64,000 nt of DNA from positions 2,852,001 to 2,916,000 of the forward strand of contig NZ_CP155449.1 of NCBI RefSeq assembly GCF_040518285.1. Direction: 5' to 3'. Below the pieces are notes generated by a model, which was given only the letters and a program-made list of their open reading frames with translations, made no database searches and was not told the DNA's origin. This document shows positions 25,561 to 34,174 of the stretch, one piece after another; the first letter of the stretch is position 1; the number at the start of each line of letters is the position of its first letter. This stretch comes from Knoellia sp. S7-12. Lineage in GTDB: Bacteria > Actinomycetota > Actinomycetes > Actinomycetales > Dermatophilaceae. Made by a program: the position numbers and the translations under genes.

Positions 25561-26252
25561 GCGAAGCCGAAGGCGTTGCGATATCCGTGCAGCCACCTCT
25601 TTCGGTGCTGGTCGGCGCGTGCCCGGACCTCGGCGTCGTCGTGATGGAGGAGCCACTCCTCAAGGTCGGCGAGGTAGCCGGACTCGAACGCGAACAACTC
25701 GTCCTCGTTCGCGGTCTCGGTCCACAGTGGCCGGAATCCGGCCTCGACCGCCAGGTCGACGAGCCCGGCAACCGACGGCAGGGCCACCACGTCGTCCCAC
25801 ACGAGCTCGGGTTGCACGGGTCCTCGCACCTCCCACGTCCCCTCGCCGAGAACCAGCCGGCCACCCGGTCGCACGAGCGACATGAGGGCCGCGAGTGCCT
25901 CGGCCGGTGAGTCACCGAAGGCGTGGGACGAGCCGATGCAGATGACGACGTCCGCAGGCTCGCTCACCTCGCCACCCGGCAGGTTCTGGAACGTCACCCG
26001 CTCCGAGACGCCGAGCTCCTGTGCCCTGGCCCGACCCCGTTCGAGGTGGCGCTCCTCGGTGTCCACGCCCAGCGAAGTCGCTCCGGGAGCTCGCGCAGCG
26101 ATCCGCACCAACAGTTGACCCCAGCCGCACCCGACGTCGAGGACGGTGGAGGGCGCAGCCGCCGCCAACCGGCCCGCGAGGGCGTCCGCTCGCGCATCGG
26201 ACAACGGCGCGTTGAAGGTCAGGTGCTCATAGAAACCCGGGGTGTCAGTCAC
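25527..26252 (-). CDS. SAM-dependent methyltransferase
   Basis: 241 residues from the GTG at 26252 (TTG at 26264 is an alternative). Class I Rossmann methyltransferase: SAM motif I VLDVGCGWGQLLVRIA, motif II LGVDTEERHLERG, motif IV VVICIGSSHAFGD, motif V LVRPGGRLVLGEG. The target is unknown; the sequence is nearer to small-molecule methyltransferases than to rRNA enzymes. It is the last gene of the leftward run from the amine cluster, 57 bases after the MBL gene. Confidence 0.85.
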   Translation of the reverse strand: MTDTPGFYEHLTFNAPLSDARADALAGRLAAAAPSTVLDVGCGWGQLLVRIAARAPGATSLGVDTEERHLERGRARAQELGVSERVTFQNLPGGEVSEPADVVICIGSSHAFGDSPAEALAALMSLVRPGGRLVLGEGTWEVRGPVQPELVWDDVVALPSVAGLVDLAVEAGFRPLWTETANEDELFAFESGYLADLEEWLLHHDDAEVRARADQHRKRWLHGYRNAFGFAYLTLGVPAPS

Positions 26253-26309
26253 CCGGCGAGTCAATCAGCGCCGTCCGCACGTCTCGACCGGGTTTCACGA
26301 TGGACGAGT

Positions 26310-27428
26310 TCAGGTGACCGAACGCCACCAGAAGCTGGGCTCGGAGGGAGGGGCGGACACGTCGATGCGCTCGCCCGGCCGCGGCACGACGACCTTGACT
26401 CCCCGGCGCTCGGCCTCGACCAGGACCCGCTCGATCGGCTCGCTCCACGGGTGGAAGGCCAGGTTGAACGTGCCCCAGTGCACCGGCACCATCACACCGG
26501 CCCGCACGTCGAGGTGCGCCTCGACACCGTGCTCAGGCGTCATGTGGATCGTCGGCCAGCCGTCGTCGTAGGCGCCGACCTGCACCAGCGACACGTCGAA
26601 GGGACCGTAGCGCTCGCCGATCTGCGCGAAGCCCACGAAGTAGCCGGTGTCGCCCGAGTAGAAGACCTTGTGCGACTCCCCCTCGATGACCCACGAGGCC
26701 CAGAGGGTGCCGTCACGGGAGAGCCCACGACCGGAGAAGTGTTGCGCCGGAGTCGCGACGAGGCGCACGCCCTCGACCTTGGTGTCCTCGTGCCAGTCGA
26801 GTTCGTCGATGCGGTCGAGCGGGATGCCCCACTTCTCGAGGTGGGCTCCGACGCCGAGCGGGACGACGAACCGCGTTTGCGCCCGCAAGGACGCGAGCTC
26901 CTTGATCGACTCCATGTCGAGGTGGTCGTAGTGGTCGTGCGAGATGACGACGGCGTCCACGGGGGGCAGGTCATGCAGCGCAATCGGAACCGGGTGGAGG
27001 CGTCGCGGCCCGACCTGCTGGGACGGCGAGCAGCGGTCACTCCACACGGGGTCGAGCAGCACGACGGCGCCATCGACCTGGACGAGCGCGGTGGAGTGCC
27101 CCAGCCAGGTGACATGGGCGCCTTCGGCGACCGGCTCCAGCGCGTCACGCACGAGCGGCACGTCACCGACGGGGTGCCTCTCCTGGCGTCCCGCGACGAG
27201 CTCCTTGACGCTGCCGGCGATCGAGCGGGACGACGGCTCGAAGCGCAGCTGCTGATTGTGGAACTTGCCGTTCGACCACTCGGGCGACGCCTGCATCCGA
27301 GCAGCGCGCTCGCCGTTGGCCCTTCCGCCCATGGCCTCGGGGATCGGGCGACCCGCCTTGACGAGCCAGGCAGCGAGCCCGACACCTCCGGCAGCAACAG
27401 CGAGTCCAGGAATTCTCAGAATTCTCAC
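26310..27428 (-). CDS. MBL-fold hydrolase, NAPE-PLD-like, membrane-anchored
   Basis: 372 residues. An N-terminal hydrophobic stretch (LAVAAGGVGLAAWLV) may anchor it. The metallo-beta-lactamase zinc motif is VVISHDHYDHLDMESI, with a later metal Asp in FYSGDTGYF and the conserved VPVHWGTFNLAFHPW at the end. The order resembles NAPE-PLD and UlaG-like MBL enzymes that hydrolyse phosphodiesters or lactones. GTG 27428 is only 10 bases past the hydrolase stop, so it is probably in the same operon as the amine genes. Substrate not proven. Confidence 0.85.
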   Translation of the reverse strand: MRILRIPGLAVAAGGVGLAAWLVKAGRPIPEAMGGRANGERAARMQASPEWSNGKFHNQQLRFEPSSRSIAGSVKELVAGRQERHPVGDVPLVRDALEPVAEGAHVTWLGHSTALVQVDGAVVLLDPVWSDRCSPSQQVGPRRLHPVPIALHDLPPVDAVVISHDHYDHLDMESIKELASLRAQTRFVVPLGVGAHLEKWGIPLDRIDELDWHEDTKVEGVRLVATPAQHFSGRGLSRDGTLWASWVIEGESHKVFYSGDTGYFVGFAQIGERYGPFDVSLVQVGAYDDGWPTIHMTPEHGVEAHLDVRAGVMVPVHWGTFNLAFHPWSEPIERVLVEAERRGVKVVVPRPGERIDVSAPPSEPSFWWRSVT

Positions 27429-27438
27429 CCGTCCAGTG

Positions 27439-28167
27439 TCACCCACGCCGAGTTCTGGAGTCGCACGCCTCCACCAGCGCGTCGAAGAGTCGCCCGTCCG
27501 TGCCCGCTTCCGGATGCCACTGAACGGCAAGACGCAGGGGGTATGCCGTGTCCTCCATTGCTTCCAAGGTCCCGTCCTCGTGCCACGCGGATGCCGCGTA
27601 GCCGGGGTGGGTGCGCACCGCCTGATGGTGGTAAGTCGGGACGTCGAGGACGTCCGTGCCGAGGATCGACGCGAGCTGCGTTCCCTCGACCGGCCTCACG
27701 TGATGCGACGCATGGACGCCGGGCGTCGGGCTGTGGGCATCGTGCCCCACACGGTCGGGCACGTGCTGCTCGAGCGCCCCACCGGCCGCGACCGCCATGA
27801 CCTGCATTCCGCGACAGATGCCGAGCAACGGCTGCCCGGTCTGCGCGGTGACCCGGGCCACCGCGAGCTCGAACGCGTCCCGGTCCGGCCGAGGTGACTG
27901 CGCGCGAGAGTCGGGCACGGCGGCATACCGGCTGGGTTCGACGTCGGCACCGCCGGCGATGACGACACCGTCGAGACGCGCGAGCAGCCCTGCAACAAGG
28001 GTGTCCTCGGCATCCAGACGCGGCGGGAGAACCACGGCGATGCCGCCGGCGCGCTCGACGTGCTCGACGTAGGCGTGCGGCAGGACGGTGCTGTGCTGTC
28101 CCGCCCAGTCGCCACGGGTCACCGGCTCGACATAGCTGGTGATGCCGATGACCGGCCTGTCACCCAC
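27439..28167 (-). CDS. Gamma-glutamyl-gamma-aminobutyrate hydrolase-like peptidase (PuuD family)
   Basis: 242 residues, class I glutamine amidotransferase fold (peptidase C26). Nucleophile elbow LLGICRGMQVMAV, catalytic His and Glu in LAVQWHPEAG; the oxyanion side is VIAGGADVEPS. It releases glutamate from gamma-glutamyl products at the end of a Puu-like pathway. GTG 28167 has GAGG 5-6 bases upstream and starts 7 bases after the SDR stop. In an ethanolamine version of the pathway it would cleave gamma-glutamylglycine. Confidence 0.9.
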   Translation of the reverse strand: MGDRPVIGITSYVEPVTRGDWAGQHSTVLPHAYVEHVERAGGIAVVLPPRLDAEDTLVAGLLARLDGVVIAGGADVEPSRYAAVPDSRAQSPRPDRDAFELAVARVTAQTGQPLLGICRGMQVMAVAAGGALEQHVPDRVGHDAHSPTPGVHASHHVRPVEGTQLASILGTDVLDVPTYHHQAVRTHPGYAASAWHEDGTLEAMEDTAYPLRLAVQWHPEAGTDGRLFDALVEACDSRTRRG

Positions 28168-28174
28168 GCACGCC

Positions 28175-28942
28175 TCAGACGGGCGTGACGTAGGCACCCG
28201 AGATGCCACCGTCGACGAGGAAGGTGTTGGCCGTGATGAAGCTCGACTCGTCGGAGGCGAGGAAGAGCACGGCGTTGGCCATCTCCTCGGGTTCACCGAA
28301 GCGACCCATCGGGACGTGCACGAGCCGTCGGGCGGCCCGCTCCTCGTCTGCAGCGAAGAGCTCACGCAGCAGCGGGGTGTTGACCGGCCCCGGGCAGAGA
28401 GCGTTGACGCGCACCCCCTGACGCGCGAACTGCACTCCGAGCTCACGCGACATCGACAGCACGCCACCCTTGGACGCGCTGTAGGAGATTTGCGAGGTCG
28501 CTGCACCCATGACCGCCACGAAGGATGCTGTGTTGATGATCGAGCCCTTGCCCTGCTCGAGCATGTAGGGCAACGCCGCCTTGCAGCAGAGATAGACCGA
28601 GGTCAGGTTGACCTCCTGCACCTTGCGCCAGGCATCGAGGTCGGTGGTGAGGATCGAATCGTCCTCTGGCGGGCTGATACCCGCGTTGTTGAACGCGATG
28701 TCGACGCTGCCGAACTTCTCGTGGGCCTGCGCGAAGAGGGCGTCGACCTGGTCCTTGTCGGTGACGTCGCAGTGGACATAGGCTCCACCGATCTCGTCGG
28801 CAATGCGCTCACCGTTGGCGTCATCGAGGTCGCCGATGACGACCTTGGCCCCCTCCTCCGCGAAGCGACGCACCGTCGCGAGCCCGATGCCGGAGCATCC
28901 CCCGGTGACGACGGCGACCTTGCCTGCAAGCCGATCTCCCAT
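28175..28942 (-). CDS. SDR-family NAD(P)-dependent oxidoreductase
   Basis: 255 residues, classical short-chain dehydrogenase: cofactor motif VTGGCSGIGLATV, FNNAGIS, catalytic Ser and YSASKGG, then NALCPGPVNTP. IGDLDD after strand two favours NAD(H). It lies between the aldehyde dehydrogenase and the gamma-glutamyl hydrolase, where Puu pathways have a flavin oxidase instead. An alcohol dehydrogenase acting on a gamma-glutamyl amino alcohol is the simplest reading; a generic 3-oxoacyl reductase label would be uninformative. Confidence 0.92.
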   Translation of the reverse strand: MGDRLAGKVAVVTGGCSGIGLATVRRFAEEGAKVVIGDLDDANGERIADEIGGAYVHCDVTDKDQVDALFAQAHEKFGSVDIAFNNAGISPPEDDSILTTDLDAWRKVQEVNLTSVYLCCKAALPYMLEQGKGSIINTASFVAVMGAATSQISYSASKGGVLSMSRELGVQFARQGVRVNALCPGPVNTPLLRELFAADEERAARRLVHVPMGRFGEPEEMANAVLFLASDESSFITANTFLVDGGISGAYVTPV

Positions 28943-28969
28943 GTGCTGCTGCCCTTCCGTTCAGTGTGT

Positions 28970-30343
28970 TCAGTGCTCGGTGCTGATGAAGACGTTCTTG
29001 ACCTCGGTGAAGGCGTCGAGGGCGTCAGGGCCGAGTTCGCGCCCGATGCCGCTTGCCTTGTAGCCACCGAACGGCGTCGAGTAGCGCACGCTGCTGTGGC
29101 TGTTCACCGAGAGGTTGCCTGCCTCGACCGCACGCGCCACCCGAATGGCCCGGCCGACATCGCGCGTCCAGATCGAACCCGACAGCCCGTATGCCGTGTC
29201 GTTGGCCAACCGGATCGCGTCGGCTTCGTCGTCGAACGGGAGCACGGCCACGACGGGACCAAAGATCTCGTCCTGCCAGACCGGGTCCGTGGTGGAGCCC
29301 GGGAGGACGACCGTCGGCGGGTACCAGTAGCCGGCACCCTCGGGGGCTGAGCCGCGGAAGGCGATGTCGACGTCGGTCTCGGAGTCCTCGATGAAGGCGC
29401 GCACTCGGTCCCGTTGTCCGGCGCTGATGAGCGGACCCATCTGGGTGGCTTCGTCACTCGGTGCACCGACGCGCACGCCCTTGATGCCTGCCTCAAACCG
29501 CTCCATGAAAGCGTCCAGCACGTTGCGCTGCACGAGGATTCGCGTTCTGGCGCAGCAGTCCTGGCCGGCGTTGTCGAGGAAGGACATCGGCGCCGCTCCC
29601 GCTGCGACATCGAGATCCGCGTCGTCGAAGATGATGTTGGCGGACTTGCCGCCGAGCTCGAGGGTGACCCGTTTGAGCTGGTCGGCGGCCTTGCGCATGA
29701 TGCCCTGCCCGACGGCGGTGGAGCCCGTGAAACAGACCTTGCGCACGTCGGGGTGGGTGACGAAGCGCTCCCCCACGATCGAGCCCTTGCCCGGCAGGAC
29801 GGTGAACACACCCTCTGGCACACCGGCCTCGAGGGCCAGCTCACCGAGCCGCATGGCAGTCAGAGGCGTCAGCTCGGCTGGCTTGAGGACCACCGTGTTG
29901 CCGGCGGCCAGGGCGGGCGCAAGGCCCCAGCCCGCGATGGGCATGGGGAAGTTCCACGGGACGATGATCGACACGACCCCGAGGGGTTCCTTGAAGGTGA
30001 CGTTGATCCCTCCCGCCACGGGGATCTGCTGCCCGAAAAGGCGTTCTGGCGCAGCCGAGTAGTAGTTCAGGACGTCCCGGAAGTTGCCCGCTTCCCAGAG
30101 TGCGTTGCCGATGGTGTGACCGGCGTTCTCGACCTCGAGGGCCGCGAGCTCGTCGAGATGGTCGTCGACGACCTCACTGAAGCGACGCAGAATCCGGCCC
30201 CGGTCGGCCGGGGCCATCTCCCGCCAGGTCGGGCCCACCTCGGCGGCGCGAGCGATCGCCTCGTCGGTCTCCTCGACCCCGACGAGGTCGATGGTGCGCA
30301 CCGTCTCCTCGGTCGCCGGGTTGATCACATCGTGCACAGTCAT
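28970..30343 (-). CDS. Aldehyde dehydrogenase (NAD-dependent), PuuC-like
   Basis: 457 residues. Seen: IVPWNFPMPIAGW, FTGSTAVGQGI cofactor loop, catalytic glutamate in LELGGKSANIIF, nucleophile cysteine in NAGQDCCARTRI (two adjacent cysteines), and EIFGPVVAVLPF. It oxidises an aldehyde to the acid, presumably the gamma-glutamyl aldehyde in this cluster. Starts ATG 30343, four bases after the ligase stop; the SDR follows after 27 bases. Confidence 0.93.
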   Translation of the reverse strand: MTVHDVINPATEETVRTIDLVGVEETDEAIARAAEVGPTWREMAPADRGRILRRFSEVVDDHLDELAALEVENAGHTIGNALWEAGNFRDVLNYYSAAPERLFGQQIPVAGGINVTFKEPLGVVSIIVPWNFPMPIAGWGLAPALAAGNTVVLKPAELTPLTAMRLGELALEAGVPEGVFTVLPGKGSIVGERFVTHPDVRKVCFTGSTAVGQGIMRKAADQLKRVTLELGGKSANIIFDDADLDVAAGAAPMSFLDNAGQDCCARTRILVQRNVLDAFMERFEAGIKGVRVGAPSDEATQMGPLISAGQRDRVRAFIEDSETDVDIAFRGSAPEGAGYWYPPTVVLPGSTTDPVWQDEIFGPVVAVLPFDDEADAIRLANDTAYGLSGSIWTRDVGRAIRVARAVEAGNLSVNSHSSVRYSTPFGGYKASGIGRELGPDALDAFTEVKNVFISTEH

Positions 30344-30347
30344 GCGG

Positions 30348-31733
30348 TTACAGCCTTTCGAAGCCTCGGATGCGTTCCCAGTCGGTCACTGCGGCGTCGA
30401 ATGCCTTGAGCTCGACGTCCGCGGCATTGACATAGTGGTCGACGACGTCGTCGCCGAAGATCTCGCGGGCGATCGCCGACTTGGCGAGAACGTCGCGTGC
30501 CTCGCGCAGCGTCCCGGGGACCGTCTCGACGTCCGAGACATAGGCATTGCCCTCGAATGCCGGCTCCAGCTCGAGCTCGTGCTCAATGCCATAGAGCCCT
30601 CCCGCGAGCATCGCAGCGACGGCGAGGTAGGGGTTCACATCTCCTCCCGGCACCCGGTTCTCCATCCGCAGTCCGGCACCGTGCCCGACGACACGCAGCG
30701 CGCAGGTGCGGTTGTCACGCCCCCAGGCGATGGCCGTCGGTGCGAACGATCCCGCCTGAAAACGCTTGTACGAGTTGATGTTGGGCGCATAGAAGAACGT
30801 GAAGTCACGCATCGTCGCGAGCACTCCGGCGAGGAACTGGTCGTGCAGCACGCCCTGGCCACCCTCGCCGTCCTCGTCGGCGAAGACGGCCTCACCGTCG
30901 AGCCCACGCAGCGACAGGTGGATGTGGCACGAGTTGCCCTCACGCTCGTCGTACTTCGCCATGAAGGTGAGCGACATGCCGTGCTTGGCGGCGATCTCCT
31001 TGGCCGCGGTCTTGTAGATGACGTGGTTGTCGCACGTACGGACCACCTCGTCATAGAGGAAGCCGATCTCGTGCTGCCCGAAGTTGCACTCGCCCTTGGT
31101 GCCCTCGACGGTCACGCCGGCGGCATACAGCTCGCTGCGGATCTCGCGCAGGACAGGCTCGACGGCAGTCCCGCCCATGATCGAGTAGTCGACGTTGTAG
31201 CGGTTGGCGCCGGTGAGTCCGACGTAGCGCCGGTCCCACGCCGAGGCATAGCTGTCCTCGAAGAGGATGAACTCCAGCTCGGTGCCGGCGATCGCCATCC
31301 ACCCCCTCTCGGCCGCCCGCTCGACCTGCGCCCGGAGGATGCCGCGGGGTGACTCCCGCACCGGTCCCGAACCATCGAGCCACGCGAGGTCGCACTGGAT
31401 CGTCACGGAGTTCGGCTGCCCGGGCGTGCGTCGGAGCGTGTCGAGGTCCAGGACGAACTCGAAGTCGCCGTAGCCCTTCTCCCAGGACGACATCGCGTAG
31501 CCGTCGACGGTGTTCATGTCGACGTCCACCGCGAGGAGGTAGTTGCACCCCTCCGCTCCTCCTTCGAGGACGTGGTCGAGGAAGTAGGCCGCGTGCAGAC
31601 GTTTGCCGGTCAGCCGACCTTGCATGTCGGTGACGGCGATGACGACCGTGTCGATCTCACCGCTCGCGGAGCCGGTGCGCAGGTCATCGAGGGTCAGTTG
31701 CTTCGGACCCCCTGCATGGATGGAACCGCTCAT
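30348..31733 (-). CDS. Glutamine synthetase-like gamma-glutamyl-amine ligase
   Basis: 461 residues of the GlnA family (GlnA3/GlnA4/PuuA type). Seen: the metal ligands in AIAGTELEFILFEDS, the N-terminal beta-grasp, KGECNFGQHEIGFLYDE, the ATP/histidine segment NSCHIHLSLRG, and RVVGHGAGLRMENRVPGGD with active-site arginine. It lacks the adenylylation tyrosine of GlnA1, and it stands among amine-catabolism genes, so it should glutamylate an amine (polyamine or ethanolamine) rather than make glutamine. GGAGA lies before the ATG at 31733. Confidence 0.9.
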   Translation of the reverse strand: MSGSIHAGGPKQLTLDDLRTGSASGEIDTVVIAVTDMQGRLTGKRLHAAYFLDHVLEGGAEGCNYLLAVDVDMNTVDGYAMSSWEKGYGDFEFVLDLDTLRRTPGQPNSVTIQCDLAWLDGSGPVRESPRGILRAQVERAAERGWMAIAGTELEFILFEDSYASAWDRRYVGLTGANRYNVDYSIMGGTAVEPVLREIRSELYAAGVTVEGTKGECNFGQHEIGFLYDEVVRTCDNHVIYKTAAKEIAAKHGMSLTFMAKYDEREGNSCHIHLSLRGLDGEAVFADEDGEGGQGVLHDQFLAGVLATMRDFTFFYAPNINSYKRFQAGSFAPTAIAWGRDNRTCALRVVGHGAGLRMENRVPGGDVNPYLAVAAMLAGGLYGIEHELELEPAFEGNAYVSDVETVPGTLREARDVLAKSAIAREIFGDDVVDHYVNAADVELKAFDAAVTDWERIRGFERL

Positions 31734-31749
31734 GTGTCGATCTCCTTCG

Positions 31750-32478
31750 TCATCCGATGAGTCCTCTGAGCAGGGCGGAGGTGGCGTCACAGTGCTCCTC
31801 CATGGCAGCACGAGCGGCATCGGCGTCGCCACCCAGGACTGCGGCGACAACCTCGTCGTGCTGCTCGCACGAGTGGGTGATGTTGCGGGGCAGCACCGGG
31901 ATCGCGCCGAGCAGCTCGCCCAGTGCGGCCTGCGCGCGCGTCACCGATTCGATGAGCATCGGCGAGCCCGACAGGGTGGCGACCGCGAGGTGGAATCGGC
32001 TGTCGGCGATCCGATGGGCACCCGCGTCCGGAGCTGCCCAGACGGCTGCTGCGGAGTCCGTGAGCCAGGCGCGTTGGTCACCGGCGAGGCTCTGGCGCGC
32101 TGCGAGCCAGGCACTCCCGGGCTCGACGATCCGACGGAAGTCGAGTGCATCGGCCAGCGCTGCGCCTCGCCGGACCGCAACCGGCGTGGACCCGGGCTCC
32201 GGCGTGACGTAGGTGACGATCGTGCCGCCGCCGCGTCCGCGCCTCGTGGCGACCAGCCCACTCTCCCGGAGGGCAGCGATCGCATCCCGCAGGGTGTTGC
32301 GGGCGACACCGAGCCGTTCGGCGAGGTCACGCTCGGGCGGGAGCTGTTCGCCATCGACGAACACGCCCAACCGGATTGCCGTCGCAAGCTGCTCGACCGT
32401 GGTCTCGAAGACGTTGGCGGTCGCTGGGCGCAGGACGGCATCGGAGAGGCGCCCCACGTCAGGAAGGTGAGCGGTCAC
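31750..32478 (-). CDS. FadR-subfamily GntR regulator of the amine cluster
   Basis: 242 residues. N-terminal winged helix (QLATAIRLGVFVDGEQLPPERDLAERLGVARNTLRDAI shows the GntR pattern, about residues 25-70), C-terminal FadR-type all-helical FCD domain with metal-binding histidines (HRIADSRFHLAVA, HSCEQHDEVVAAV). GTG 32478 is 22 bases after the permease stop and the ligase follows 16 bases on, so it is inside the operon it probably controls. Candidate operators lie ahead of the permease. Confidence 0.9.
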   Translation of the reverse strand: MTAHLPDVGRLSDAVLRPATANVFETTVEQLATAIRLGVFVDGEQLPPERDLAERLGVARNTLRDAIAALRESGLVATRRGRGGGTIVTYVTPEPGSTPVAVRRGAALADALDFRRIVEPGSAWLAARQSLAGDQRAWLTDSAAAVWAAPDAGAHRIADSRFHLAVATLSGSPMLIESVTRAQAALGELLGAIPVLPRNITHSCEQHDEVVAAVLGGDADAARAAMEEHCDATSALLRGLIG

Positions 32479-32500
32479 GCGACCCGCCCCACGGCATACC

Positions 32501-34042
32501 TCATCGGAAGATCTCGGCCGGCTCGACCGTGTCGTGACCCTCGGGCACGTCGACCATGAAGTGGTGTCGACCTCGGGCGAACCACGACACCGTGGAGAAG
32601 ACGAGGACGAAGAGGACGGCGAGCGGCGCGTAGTTGAAGGTCGCGTCACCGAAGGTGCCCGGTGCATAGGCCGGGAGCATGAAGAGGACGACGATGAAGG
32701 CCACCCACACGATCGCGATCCACCCGAGAGGCGCCGACCACTTGCCGAGGTTCCAGCGCCCCGGCCGGAACTCCGGGTTGGTGCGACGGAGGTAGACCGG
32801 GACGACGTAGGCGATGTAGAGGCCGATGACCGCGATGGAGGTGACCGCGAAGAAGGCGGTGAGGTTCCGGATCGCGGGCAGGGTGACGACGATGGCCAGG
32901 CCCACACACAGCCAGATCGAGTTCGTCGGCGTGCCCGTGCGAGGGTTGACCTTGGCCCAGAGCCGCGACCCGGGGAGGGCGTTGTCGCGTGAGAACGCAT
33001 AGGTCATCCGCGAGTTCGCCGTCACCGACGCCATGCCGCAGAAGAACTGGGCCACGGCGCAGATGAACAACAGCGTGATGCCGAGGTTGCGACCGGCGGC
33101 GTCGATGAAGACCTGGGCGACGGGCAGGCCCGTGTCGGACGCGCGGGTCGCCGCATAGTCCTGGATCGCCGCGGTGATCGAGATGAGCAGGATCCAGCCC
33201 GCGAGGAGCGAGACCCAGACCGACCGCACGATCCCCTTGGGTGCCTCGGTCGAGGCGCTCTTGGTCTCCTCGGCGATGTGGGCGGACGCGTCATAGCCCG
33301 TGAAGGTGTACTGCGCGAGGAGCAGGCCGATGAGGAAGACGTAGATGCCGCTGCTCCACCCGGTCTCGTTGACGAACCCGGTGAAGGTGAAGTCCATCGT
33401 CTGGTGCTGGTCGGGGACGAGCCAGAGCACGGCCACGATGATCGCTACGCCCGCGAGGTGCCACCAGGCGCTGACGTCCGAAAGCAGCTTGACGAGTGAG
33501 ACGCCGAAGGTGTTGAGCAGCCCGTGGAGGGAGATGATGACGACGAAGGCGACGAAAGTCGAGACGAGGCTCACCTCGATTCCGAAGACGAGGTTGAGCA
33601 GTGCCATCCAGGTGATCGCTGCGCCGTAGTCGATGGCCGCGGTGACGGCCACCTCGCCCAGGAAGTTGAACCACCCGACGTACCAGGCCCAGACCCGCTT
33701 GTTGCGGCGGGCGAGCTTGCCAGCCCAGTAGTAGAGGCCCCCGGCGGTCGGATAGACCGAGCAGATCTCGGCCATGGCGAGCGCGACGCAGAGGACCATC
33801 ACACCGACGAGCGGCCAGCCCAGGTTGATCGCGGACGGCCCGCCGGCGTCCATCGCGAGATAGAACGTCGTGACACAGCCGGAGAGGATGGAGATGATCG
33901 AGAACGAGACGGCGAAGTTGCTGAAGCCGCTCATCCCACGATGGAGCTCCTGCTTGTAGCCGAGCTCGGCCAGCATGGCCTCGTCATCCTGGTGGTCGCC
34001 CTGCTGCCCATCGTGTGTGGTGCTGCCCGCCTGAGATGCCAT
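32501..34042 (-). CDS. APC-superfamily amine/amino-acid permease
   Basis: 513 residues with about 12 predicted membrane helices, APC family (amino acid/choline transporter type). Helix 1 SNFAVSFSIISILSGC with the usual GS-rich break, then PLVGVMVLCVALAMAE, and the conserved ITANSR/TYAFSRDNALPGS region. First gene of the amine cluster, so it should import the substrate. ATG 34042 is preferred because GGAG lies six bases upstream; MESQ at 34054 is an alternative. Substrate not readable from sequence. Confidence 0.9.
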   Translation of the reverse strand: MASQAGSTTHDGQQGDHQDDEAMLAELGYKQELHRGMSGFSNFAVSFSIISILSGCVTTFYLAMDAGGPSAINLGWPLVGVMVLCVALAMAEICSVYPTAGGLYYWAGKLARRNKRVWAWYVGWFNFLGEVAVTAAIDYGAAITWMALLNLVFGIEVSLVSTFVAFVVIISLHGLLNTFGVSLVKLLSDVSAWWHLAGVAIIVAVLWLVPDQHQTMDFTFTGFVNETGWSSGIYVFLIGLLLAQYTFTGYDASAHIAEETKSASTEAPKGIVRSVWVSLLAGWILLISITAAIQDYAATRASDTGLPVAQVFIDAAGRNLGITLLFICAVAQFFCGMASVTANSRMTYAFSRDNALPGSRLWAKVNPRTGTPTNSIWLCVGLAIVVTLPAIRNLTAFFAVTSIAVIGLYIAYVVPVYLRRTNPEFRPGRWNLGKWSAPLGWIAIVWVAFIVVLFMLPAYAPGTFGDATFNYAPLAVLFVLVFSTVSWFARGRHHFMVDVPEGHDTVEPAEIFR

Positions 34043-34063
34043 CTGACTCTCCATCAAAGGTCT

Positions 34064-34149
34064 GTTTCGGAACCCTTTGGTCCCGAAACTTCAATGGAGG
34101 ACAGGAAACACCCACCCGGCATACGACGTCAATGGTTTGTCCATGAACC
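34064..34149 (-). promoter_or_regulatory. Candidate operator palindromes upstream of the permease
   Basis: GTTTCGG (34064-34070) and CCGAAAC (34083-34089) flank AACC-CTTT-GGTC, a 26-bp near-perfect palindrome starting 22 bases from the permease ATG. A second, weaker one, GGTT-N8-AACC, lies at 34134-34149. A GntR of the FadR group usually binds such short dyads; binding by the regulator at 31750 is an inference. Confidence 0.5.
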
Positions 34150-34174
34150 TTTTAACAAGGCCCCGCGCAATCCC

